Positions 55,901-64,000 of a stretch of DNA of 64,000 bases are shown in pieces; position 1 is the first letter of the stretch, and every line of letters starts with the position of its first letter. This stretch comes from Plasmodium coatneyi. Lineage: Eukaryota > Apicomplexa > Aconoidasida > Haemosporida > Plasmodiidae. The stretch spans positions 1,798,001 through 1,862,000 of the forward strand of contig NC_033567.1 in the NCBI RefSeq assembly GCF_001680005.1, in the 5' to 3' direction. A model generated the notes under the pieces. It searched no databases, had not been told where the DNA came from, and saw only the letters and a list, made by a program, of their open reading frames with translations. The translations under genes and the position numbers were made by a program.

Positions 55901-58900
55901 AGGATTAAAACATATGTACGAAATTCAAGATGATAAGAAGGATAAGGTGGATGAGAAAAGGAAGGCTAAAGACGATAGAATATTTAAACAAACTATGGAG
56001 TGCCTTTTATTAAATGCTTATGCAGATGAATTGAGAAAGCATGTTACATCTCCCTGTGAGGTCAGTGAGCAAACAATAAAACAAGCATTTAATAGAGGGA
56101 ATGGGCAAATTACGAAATGGTGTAAGGAAGGGCCGAGTAATTGTATTAGGTGTGAATGGGATGCAGAATATAAAAATTGCCAAATAGGCAAAAGCGGAGA
56201 AGAAGAAGAACAACAAGTAGGGCCTAAGTTGCATAATCTGCTCAGTCAGAATAAAGAAAAAGAAAATTTAGATCAAGGTATAAGTTCCATAAAGAACTTA
56301 TGTGATCGTGCACAATGTGCAATAACACAAAGGACCAGAGACAGAAGAACAGAGGGCACAGCGAACTGGGAGGTTTGGAAAGGATTCATACTTTGGCATC
56401 AAAGTCTAATTTTATATAGAATTGAAATTGGACGAATATAAATTTCCACGGAAAGAATGGAAATATTTTTCATATAAGTACTGTTCATACTTACGTGTTC
56501 CTTCCTTCTTTTTTTCATTGTATGTGCAGAATCAAATTTGGGATACAGACGTCAAGAATAGACTGATAGAACTATCTAAGGCTATGGCCCAAGGAAATGG
56601 AATCGACGCAAGTTTATGTGAACAAATTCCGGATGGAAATAATGCAACTCCAGGGTCTCATAAAAAGGCATGCCAATACATCACTAAAGGTTTACAGCAT
56701 ATTTATGGTATTGGGGTGGATAACAAGGACAAACCTGATCACAAAGAGAATAATCGAATATTTAAACAAACCATGACCTGTCTAGCATTAAACGTATTCG
56801 CAAATGAAATACTGGGTGAAAAATGTTCTATCCAGAAAGAAGAAATAAAAAAAGCGTTTGAGGCCGGTGGAAGTCCTTATAACCAATTGTGCCCTAAAGG
56901 TAGTATGTGTGAAAAATGTGAGTGGGACGAATGTGCAGATTTTATAATTGTAGGGCAGGGCAAACGGCCAAAAATAAAAGGGGAACTCGAAAAGAATAAA
57001 GACATAAACCAAATTCTAGAGAAAATCTGTCCAAAAGACGAACCACAAGCTGCGGCTAAACCAGCGGCCACTAAACCAGCACCATCAGCACCTGAAGGCA
57101 GGAATGACAGTTCAGCAGGGGAGGATATTCCACCAGCACCAGGACCAGTTTCCCAGGAACCACAGCAAGTAGCAAAGAAAACAGAGGAAAGTCCAGGTAA
57201 GACGGAACTTGACGATATCTGCGACGATGGGACAACACAGGACCCACATTCAAACTCAGGGTCTGATCCTAATTCGCGTATTCAAATTCAAAAGGGCCGC
57301 TATACTATGCCTGGGCAACCTTCCTGTGAGGAGCTGAAAAAAATTATGCGCAATGAGTCAACCTCAACTTCCACTCCTACTAATTCAGATGCAGGGACAG
57401 GTACTACAAACGTTCAGGATGATAAGTTAAATGGTCAAAAAGATCCAGAACATCAAGTTGGTGGTGGTGGTACTGGTTTAGGGAGTGGTAGTGCTGATGC
57501 AGGTGATGCTGTCAGTACTGGTCTTCTAGGTGATCCAAGTGTTGGTACAGTTCCTCAGGGTGGTAGTGCTGGTGTACTGGGTGGCTTGGTACCTGGTGCT
57601 CGTGGTGTCGTACCTGCTGTTCCAGATGTAGGTGGTGTCCCAGGTCAACGGGATAGTTCCCCTGCTCAGGGTCCAGCTGGTCCCCCAGGTAGTGCATCTA
57701 GTCCAGGTGGTGCTGGTGGTGAGGGGGGTGGTTCCAGCGGTAACCAAAATACTGGTAGTCCAAGACCAGGGTCAACACCACTATCACCAACATCACCAGG
57801 ACCAGCAAAAGCATCATTAACAAAGACAAGGATAGGAAGATTACCATCCCCCCCTACGAAGGTGGGGCATGGTTGGAAGGAAGGGGTCGCCCCCTTCCTC
57901 CCTTACCTTCCTTCAGTTCCTATTATAATGGGTCTTTCTGCTATGAGTTATTTCCTTTGCAAGGTAAAAAAAAAAAATATTATTTTTAGAAGGAAAAAAA
58001 AAAAAAAAAAAAAAAAAGAAAAGAGAAAAAAAGAAAAAAAGAAAAAAAGAAAAAAGAAAAAAAGAAAAAAAGAAAAAAGAAAAAAAGAAAAAAAGAAAAA
58101 AAGAAATAAAAATAAAAAAATTAAATAAAAAAAAATAAAGATGAATGAATGAGTGGATAAGGGTGTGGGATTTCGCATTTTAGAGCGTGTGTGTGTAGGA
58201 TTTCACATTTTAGGGGTCTATGTGTAGGATTTCGCATTTTGGGGTGTATGTAGGATTTTGCATTTTAGGGGTGTGTGTTTGTAGGGTTTCGCATTTTAGG
58301 GTGTAGGATTTCGGATTTAAAGGTGTGTGTAAGATTTCACACTTAGGTTAAAAGTAGTACTTATTGTTCTTTAAAATAACACACTTACCCCTCTTTGAGA
58401 ACATTTGTTCGTTTTTTTTTTTTTTAGTATTTTTTCCTCCGTAAAAGAAGAAAACGTTACAGAAGAGGTTATGAAGGATCTGGTACATCTTTGCAGGAAC
58501 AAATTATCCAACACGTAGAAGAGGATGGTCCACATGAATATACCTTAGTAAAGGAACGACATCCACCAAGATCTGCTCCAACAAGAACAAAGAGCCCCCC
58601 AAAACGGGCTGCTGGTCACCGCATGATTATTGATATCCATTTAGAAGTCTTAGACGAATGTCAAGAAGGGGACAGCAAACTGGTCCAACAGGACTTTTTT
58701 GAAATTTTGGTTCAAGAATTAATGGGAAATGAGTTCATAAAGGAAGACTCTTTTCCTAAGGAAGTTGTCTTCAAGGAAGATGTTCCTAAGGAACAGATTC
58801 AATGTTCAGATTCCGGATTTAGGGAGGAAGACTTTGTTCATAAGGAAGATGTTCCTATGGAAGATGTTCCTAAGGAACAGATTCAATGTTCAGATTCCAG

Positions 58901-58997
58901 ATTTAGGGAGGAAGACTCTGTTCATAAGGAAGATGTTCCTGAGGAACAGGTTCCAAGTTCAGATTCGGGGTTTAGGAAAGGAAGACTTTGTTCCTAA
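52935..58997 (+). CDS. SICAvar: SICAvar variant surface antigen (8 exons, three cysteine-rich domains)
   Basis: Exons: 52935-53009, 53145-53931, 54427-54518, 54663-55191, 55356-55447, 55743-56372, 56530-57963 and 58428-58997. All phases agree, giving about 1,402 residues. SICA proteins are variant antigens displayed on the infected red-cell surface. Exons 1-2 form the SICA-alpha-like N-terminus without a classical signal peptide. Exons 4, 6 and 7 each carry a cysteine-rich SICA-beta-like domain with KKACxYIxKGLxHxY, FKxTMxCxxLNxxA and WCKEG...C-x2-C motifs. Exons 3 and 5 are 92-base linkers with the pattern LCxRxxC. Exon 7 continues into a Pro/Gly/Ser-rich spacer and one membrane span (~residues 1190-1210). 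Exon 8 is the cytoplasmic SICA_C tail, with IDIHLEVLDECQ and degenerate EDVPKEQ repeats. Odd points: the third linker is fused to exon 6 without an intron, and the tail frame breaks near 58975. Introns hold several minisatellites. It is short for a type I member. Confidence 0.93.
55545..55675 (+). repeat. Intronic minisatellite (GACATAATTATAGGGGGG-like)
   Basis: Lies in SICAvar intron 5. Five to six units of roughly 20 bases combine TAGACATAATTATA with a G4-G7 run. The G runs on the coding strand recur about every 20-30 bases. Confidence 0.85.
57998..58135 (+). repeat. Intronic poly-purine tract (AAAAAAG)n
   Basis: Start of the last SICAvar intron: a pure A run followed by about fifteen A4-6G units, uninterrupted by pyrimidines to about 58104. 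It gives a meaningless Lys/Arg reading frame past the true donor at 57964. Confidence 0.9.
58166..58347 (+). repeat. Intronic minisatellite with TTTCGCATTTTAGGG core
   Basis: Seven imperfect copies of a GTGTAGGATTTCGCATTTTAGG-like unit, spaced about 22-33 bases apart, in the last SICAvar intron. Copies differ mainly by the length of the GT-rich linker (GTGTGTGT). Confidence 0.9.
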
Positions 58998-59037
58998 GGA
59001 ACAGGTTCAAAGTTCAGATTCCGTTTTTATGATGTAG
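58740..59037 (+). repeat. Degenerate coding repeats in the SICAvar tail
   Basis: Units of roughly 66-87 bases start with GAAGATGTTCCTAAGGAACAG and end with GGTTTAGGGAGGAAGAC-like sequence. About four copies are present. The last copy is out of frame with the annotated stop at 58997, and its alternative frame ends at 59035-59037. Confidence 0.85.
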
Positions 59038-60212
59038 TAAATATTTTATTTCTATTAAAAACAATAGGATATTATTTACGTATAAATAATTTTTTTCTCA
59101 TGGAATAGAACCCCGTGAGAGACATGCAAATATTAGAAAATGTTAATGTAGGAAATATTCATATATAAAATACTTATGTAGAAAATATAGATGCAGAACC
59201 TATTAAATTGATTTGTTCAATGAACACACACATCTCTCTGGAATTTTTTTTTCATTAGGGTTGCTAACACATTAGGAATGGAACGAATTTCAGGGGGGGA
59301 TGCCTCTTTTTTTTTTTTTTTTTTTTTCTCTTCATTTGATTTATATATGCGTGTGTGTGATTTTGTCCACATGTATATATGTGAGAAACCGCGTAAAAAA
59401 ATTTTTTTTGTTATATGGGGGTGTTTTTCTCCTTTTTTTTATATTGTGGGAAAATGTTGATGTTTTTGTGTAATTAATATAAGGGAAAAAATTTTTTTTT
59501 CCCACTTAATTCTGACTTGTTGGGAAATTTTTTTATTGAACAACTAAAATGTTCATCTATTTTGCTACAAATTTTTGTCTTTGTAATTTTTTTCGTTTTT
59601 TTTTTCTTTTAAAAATATATAAATACTTTGTTAATGAGGTCAGCACTTTTTCTTTTATTCCTTTTCGTGCCCTTCGTTGGGAGTATCTTCCGTTCATGCA
59701 GTTATGCATACATACAATTGAAAGAAAAAAAACAGAAAATAATGCAAAGGGGCGTACATGGGTCACTTGCACACGCGAATATAATGAACGAACACCTATA
59801 TTACGGAATTTACCGTGCGCGATGTTCACACGCAGATTTGCTCGCTACCGATTTTTGATAGGCCCCCCCTTCTTAAAATAATGTGTAATTTACTCTTACG
59901 ACTGCCCGATGCGGGTGGAGGGTGGTAAAACTGTTGAACAATTGGAAAACGCTTCAGTGGGGAAGGAAAAAAAAAAATAAAAACAAAAAAAAAAAAAAAA
60001 AAGGAAAACAGTCAAATGAGTCCACGTATGAGCAGACGGGTTAGCAAAAAGGCATCTGGGAAAACGCAAACATTGTTTGGCAGGCAAACCAACAAACAGC
60101 TCGGCGCGACAGTCACGCCACGTAAAAAAGAAAACTTGATGTAGTTTCTTCTTTTCCGATTTGTCTCTCTTTCTACCTACTACACTTCCACGTTAAGAGG
60201 ATCGCTGCATCG
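59038..60212. other. Convergent intergenic region
   Basis: About 1.2 kb between the SICAvar 3' end and the GTPase stop. It is AT-rich with T runs (59309-59327) and A runs near 59967-60002. No gene is supported. Confidence 0.6.
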
Positions 60213-63200
60213 TTATAACTTTCCCTTGGAAATGTTCAGATTCCCAAACTTCTTATGATACGGCATGAGGGAGCTCCTCGAAACGACATCCACATTTTTC
60301 AGTGTGTACAAATAAAATTCTACATTCTCAAATGAGTAAAAAGTGATACACCCCAAGCCCTGTATATGTATGTCGTAACTACCACTGTCCCGGTCGACAC
60401 ACGGATTGGTAATATTAAAATAGCAATCTTTAAAATTGTTCAGTTGGTCAAATCTTTCTACTGAAAATGGGGGGTAAAGAAACCCGGTGCTGATCTTCTC
60501 CCTTAAAAAGGTCCTTGCGTCTTTGGAAAAGTTTTTCCTTTTTATGATGGGAATTTTTTCGGACATAAAAAAAGACATAATGGCGTAATACTTTTTAATA
60601 TTTAAAATGTGAATGTATACAAGTCCGCCGATAAAAATGTAATCGTTTTTATTTATGTATATGGATCGCACTTTCTTTTTCAACTTTGTGCACACCACGT
60701 ATTTCATTTCATCAAAGTTCAGACAAGAGAGAAGGGACTGGCTTGAAATAATTCCTGGGGTGTCGTTAATGGTTATATGTTTGCTTAACTTTATTTGTAT
60801 ATTTTTCAAAGTTGTTCCTGGAATGATGCTGTTGCTAATTTGAAAATTTCGGTTATCCTTCTTTTTTACATTTTTCAGTAGGTAATTAATGAGGGAGGAT
60901 TTCCCGCTGTTGGCATTTCCCACGATGTAAATGTTCACGTTTTTGAGGATGAATCTCTTCCTCTTGTTTGACACTTCTCCCTCCGGCGGGGCCAGTTCGC
61001 CCAGATCGTCACCCTTAACCCGGTCAAGGTTAACCTCGTCCTCATCATCATAATCATCATCGTCATCTTCATCATCCTCTTCATCATCTTCATCCTCAGC
61101 GTCCACTTGGTCACCCTTTACTTTGCCCTTGTTAGCCTCCCCCATTTTAGACTCCCCCTTGTTATCATCGCCCCGCCGCTTCCGCTTCTTGCGCACAACC
61201 CTACTCCTCATATAAACCGTGTAAATGAGCTTCTTCACGTTGTAACCCGTCTTGGCGCTCACCAAAAAAATATTCCGAAAGAGAACATTTATCTTGTTAC
61301 TTCGCAAAAAATTGTACACATAATTCTTCACCGTGAATTCTTTATACTCAGGTAAAAGGTCAACCTTATTTATGCAAAAAAAAAAACCTTCACTCTTACC
61401 CTTATTATCCGAATGCATTTTATATAAAAAAAATAAATTTTTCAAATTTGAATAAACGTACAAGTCTAAAATGTCTACAATGTAAATTATAAAACATCTT
61501 TTCTTGAAAATATTTATTACGTATTTTTCGAAATCCTGGGCACTAATTTCATTATTATTTGTGTAATTAATTATCATGCTGTCCTTTATGTCATTTTTGT
61601 ATTTTAAATTGAAGCATCGTTCGCATAAGTAGGATTTCTCTTCCGTCGTTTCCGCTGCTTCTGGTTTGTCCGTCTTGTTCTGTATGATATTGCTACCTTT
61701 TCCCTGTGTGTTATCCCATTCGGCAGATTGGACCCCCTCAGAGACGCCTTTTCCATCCTCAGAATTGTCACCCTTCCCCAACTGAACAACCTTGCTCATG
61801 GCTTCCCCCCTCAGTTTGTGAAACTCCCCCAGCAGCTGCTCCTTGCGGTTCAGTTCCTTTGGTTCGCCCCCCAACTGGTCAATCAGCTTGCTGCCCAACT
61901 GATCTATCAGCTTATCCTCCCCTTGGCCAGTCAGAATTCCATCCTCCCCATCCCCCTCGTAAATATCCCGCAGTATCTCCCTCCTGTCAAAGCCCTCATC
62001 CCTGCTGACCACCCTGTCGTACACATGTCTTTTCAAAAAACCAAACTTCTTCTCGTCAGACGACTGAAAGGGTATTCCACACCCCACGCACATGTCCCTA
62101 CTCAACTTCACTTCCACCCTCATGCTTTTAAAAAAGTCATCTATCTTTTTCTTTTCCTCGTCTTCCTTCTGGTCCTTCTTTCCTACATGTTCTTGCGTAT
62201 CCACTCCTCCTCTCTCATCAAGCCGATCTAACCGATTTGCTTCCTCATTTAAGTTCTTCCCCTGTAGTATGTCTTTAATTTTCCTTTCGATTTCTTTATC
62301 ATCTAAATCGCTCAGTTCTGTTTCATCTGCCTGGTCACTCTCCGACACTTCGCCCTCCTCCCCGACTGCCTGTTGTTTCCCCTTGGACTTCCCCTTCAAT
62401 TGGCCCTTCAGCTGCTTAAACGCTTCTTCATAGTTTACCACGCTTATATTTTTTTTTACACTTTCTTGTGCTTTTTCTAAACTTAAAAAGTCGTTTACTT
62501 GCTTCTGCCTTTCCAGCATTTTTTCCAAATAATTTTTGCTTTTCTCATGGTTCCTATTTTGTTGCCGTTTTAGTTGTTCTTCCACTTTGTTGGTCACTTC
62601 GCCTTCCCCACGTACCTCCATAATCTTGTCTATATTTTCAAAGCGCAGCAAATCTTTATCCATTTCGTCGCTAAAAGGGTCATCCCCCTCCATATCAGTG
62701 CTCACCAAATCAGCTTCACCGAGGTGTTTTTTTTTTTTCTTCTTCTTCTTTCCTTCTTTTCTTTCCTTTTTTTTCGAACTTTCCTCGGCACTTGCCTTTG
62801 CATCAAGGGGAAGCGCTCTCTCTATGGATGGTGGCAGACGGGTGATCCCCTTTCTTCCTTGCGGTTCGAAAATGTTTCTCTCCCTAACGGTCCGCAAGGC
62901 ACTTCCCCTCCTGTTACTGCCTGAAAAGCTATCATAATGGCAAAACAATTTAAAATTCCTTTCTCCTCCTTTGAGTCCACCACCGCTGTTTAGAAAAATC
63001 GTATGGTACCTACTCTCCACAATACACCTGTGCACAATTCTGTTAAAGTTGAAGAACTCGTCTTCCTCGTCGAACGTGTAATTTTTTAAAAACTCCTCAC
63101 CCGACACGAAGGACAGTTCTTCCTTTATTCTGTTCAAGCGACTCAGTATGCTTACACTTAAGTTCGAATTGTCGCACCGCATCTTTTTTATTAAATCCTC

Positions 63201-64000
63201 ATAGCCGTTAATTTCTTTCCTATTGTTGATGAACAGTTTGGCCTTAAAAGAAATATAGTCGTTGTTTGAAAAGTCTCCTCCCAGCAAGTCATAAATATTT
63301 CCATTTGTCTTATCATCCTTCGCGTGTACCACTTGTCTGTACTGCTCGCTATCGATTAGTACGTCATCCGTCTTGTCATCCGTCTGACCATCCCCCACAA
63401 CGTAATTGCGAAAAAAGTTTAATTTCATTTTTGCACTTTGCATATTCTCTCCACCTTTTTTTTCCTCCTGCTGCACCCCACACATGTGCCTCACTTCCAC
63501 CTTGTTCAACTCGTAGCAGTGTAAGTCTTCTTCCCATACCTTCAGGTAGCCATACAGCAGAGGGTAAGCATCAATTTCGCTCACCCCCTTTTGCGCCACA
63601 ACTGAGTTATTCATTTCCCTAATGAGGCTCTGCTTTCGTGCAAAACGTTTCTTGTACGGCATCTCATACAGTTCCTCAAAATTTACATCTTCCAGTAGTT
63701 GCTTGAAAGGGCCTCCTCTGATCAAGTCGCTGTCGGATGAAACCTCCCCACCGATGACACGACTGCACATTTTTTTTAATCCTTCTCCTACATCATGTGG
63801 TGATTTCGTTCCCACCTTCTGGTACGCTATAACACCTATGTCCGTCCTAAATTGGCACTCATACTTATTATCGTACACGAATTTTATCAGGACAATACTC
63901 CCCTGGGGATCCCCCCCTGCGTCGACAGTTGCATCTTCCACCGACGCGTCACCCTTTGTCTCCATCTCTGCTTCCTTCCCTATCAACGCGTAGGAAATTC
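60213..64000 (-). CDS. YqeH/NOA1-type circularly permuted GTPase, 5' end possibly beyond window
   Basis: The open frame extends from the stop at 60213 to the right edge. The first in-window ATG is at 63962, giving 1,249 residues, but the frame stays open upstream so the start may lie outside. YqeH/NOA1 proteins assist small ribosomal subunit assembly in bacteria and organelles. The motif order is permuted: zinc finger (CVGCGIPFQ ~627; CERCFNLKY ~781), G4 NKVD, G5 SAKT, then G1 GNANSGKSS (~1019), G2 PGTT and G3 NDTPG. This G4-G5-G1-G2-G3 order with the Cys4 finger defines the family. About 600 N-terminal residues are parasite-specific and charged. A pure Asp/Glu tract between G5 and G1 (61020-61110) and a Lys run near 62735 are low complexity. 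An apicoplast or mitochondrial ribosome role is likely, but no presequence is visible. Confidence 0.88.
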   Translation of the reverse strand, partial: ISYALIGKEAEMETKGDASVEDATVDAGGDPQGSIVLIKFVYDNKYECQFRTDIGVIAYQKVGTKSPHDVGEGLKKMCSRVIGGEVSSDSDLIRGGPFKQLLEDVNFEELYEMPYKKRFARKQSLIREMNNSVVAQKGVSEIDAYPLLYGYLKVWEEDLHCYELNKVEVRHMCGVQQEEKKGGENMQSAKMKLNFFRNYVVGDGQTDDKTDDVLIDSEQYRQVVHAKDDKTNGNIYDLLGGDFSNNDYISFKAKLFINNRKEINGYEDLIKKMRCDNSNLSVSILSRLNRIKEELSFVSGEEFLKNYTFDEEDEFFNFNRIVHRCIVESRYHTIFLNSGGGLKGGERNFKLFCHYDSFSGSNRRGSALRTVRERNIFEPQGRKGITRLPPSIERALPLDAKASAEESSKKKERKEGKKKKKKKKHLGEADLVSTDMEGDDPFSDEMDKDLLRFENIDKIMEVRGEGEVTNKVEEQLKRQQNRNHEKSKNYLEKMLERQKQVNDFLSLEKAQESVKKNISVVNYEEAFKQLKGQLKGKSKGKQQAVGEEGEVSESDQADETELSDLDDKEIERKIKDILQGKNLNEEANRLDRLDERGGVDTQEHVGKKDQKEDEEKKKIDDFFKSMRVEVKLSRDMCVGCGIPFQSSDEKKFGFLKRHVYDRVVSRDEGFDRREILRDIYEGDGEDGILTGQGEDKLIDQLGSKLIDQLGGEPKELNRKEQLLGEFHKLRGEAMSKVVQLGKGDNSEDGKGVSEGVQSAEWDNTQGKGSNIIQNKTDKPEAAETTEEKSYLCERCFNLKYKNDIKDSMIINYTNNNEISAQDFEKYVINIFKKRCFIIYIVDILDLYVYSNLKNLFFLYKMHSDNKGKSEGFFFCINKVDLLPEYKEFTVKNYVYNFLRSNKINVLFRNIFLVSAKTGYNVKKLIYTVYMRSRVVRKKRKRRGDDNKGESKMGEANKGKVKGDQVDAEDEDDEEDDEDDDDDYDDEDEVNLDRVKGDDLGELAPPEGEVSNKRKRFILKNVNIYIVGNANSGKSSLINYLLKNVKKKDNRNFQISNSIIPGTTLKNIQIKLSKHITINDTPGIISSQSLLSCLNFDEMKYVVCTKLKKKVRSIYINKNDYIFIGGLVYIHILNIKKYYAIMSFFMSEKIPIIKRKNFSKDARTFLREKISTGFLYPPFSVERFDQLNNFKDCYFNITNPCVDRDSGSYDIHIQGLGCITFYSFENVEFYLYTLKNVDVVSRSSLMPYHKKFGNLNISKGKL

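Noticed and set aside
1..64000. CRISPR arrays, insertion sequences, bacterial operons or riboswitches
   Set aside because: None is expected in a Plasmodium nuclear genome and none was seen; all arrays found are tandem without spacers of constant length.

Overview
The window is nuclear DNA from a Plasmodium parasite of the simian/vivax clade, most likely P. knowlesi or its close relative P. coatneyi. Non-coding DNA is AT-rich with long poly(dA:dT) runs. Genes are split by short GT-AG introns, and proteins carry Asn/Lys/Asp/Ser low-complexity inserts. Two multigene-family members fix the lineage: a two-exon tryptophan-rich antigen (5614-7616) and a SICAvar gene (52935-58997), a family best known from P. 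knowlesi. Species was inferred from gene content; no search was run.

Left part (1-12.5 kb): parasite-specific genes. These are a small acidic-repeat transmembrane protein (1691-2311), the tryptophan-rich antigen, and a secreted helical protein of unknown function (10371-12466). They are separated by long AT-rich spacers.

Middle (13-49 kb): mostly conserved housekeeping genes. They are MON1 (Rab7 exchange factor subunit), Aquarius (spliceosomal intron-binding helicase), a 15-exon CDPK-like gene whose kinase domain appears catalytically dead, a membrane-anchored thioredoxin/PDI protein with an ER-retrieval tail, a 1,499-residue protein with a weak WD40-like region, a basic protein of unknown function, UTP15 (U3 snoRNP, 8 exons) and an ATM1/ABCB7-type half ABC transporter. 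A lone minus-strand terminal exon at 32464-32573 suggests one further multi-exon gene that I could not complete.

Right part (49.2-64 kb): a repeat-rich, strongly purine-skewed 3.7-kb spacer leads into the SICAvar gene. It has 8 exons: a SICA-alpha-like N-terminus, three cysteine-rich domains, a Pro/Gly-rich spacer, a membrane segment and a cytoplasmic tail. Its introns carry minisatellites. After it comes a circularly permuted YqeH-type GTPase that runs off the right edge.

Three genes (MON1, Aquarius, SICAvar tail) show single-base reading-frame breaks, two of them at homopolymers. Assembly error is the simplest cause for the two housekeeping genes. The most interesting items are the pseudokinase CDPK-like gene, an apparent intron deletion at a TTATGT microhomology inside SICAvar, the polypurine domain upstream of SICAvar, and the orphan exon.
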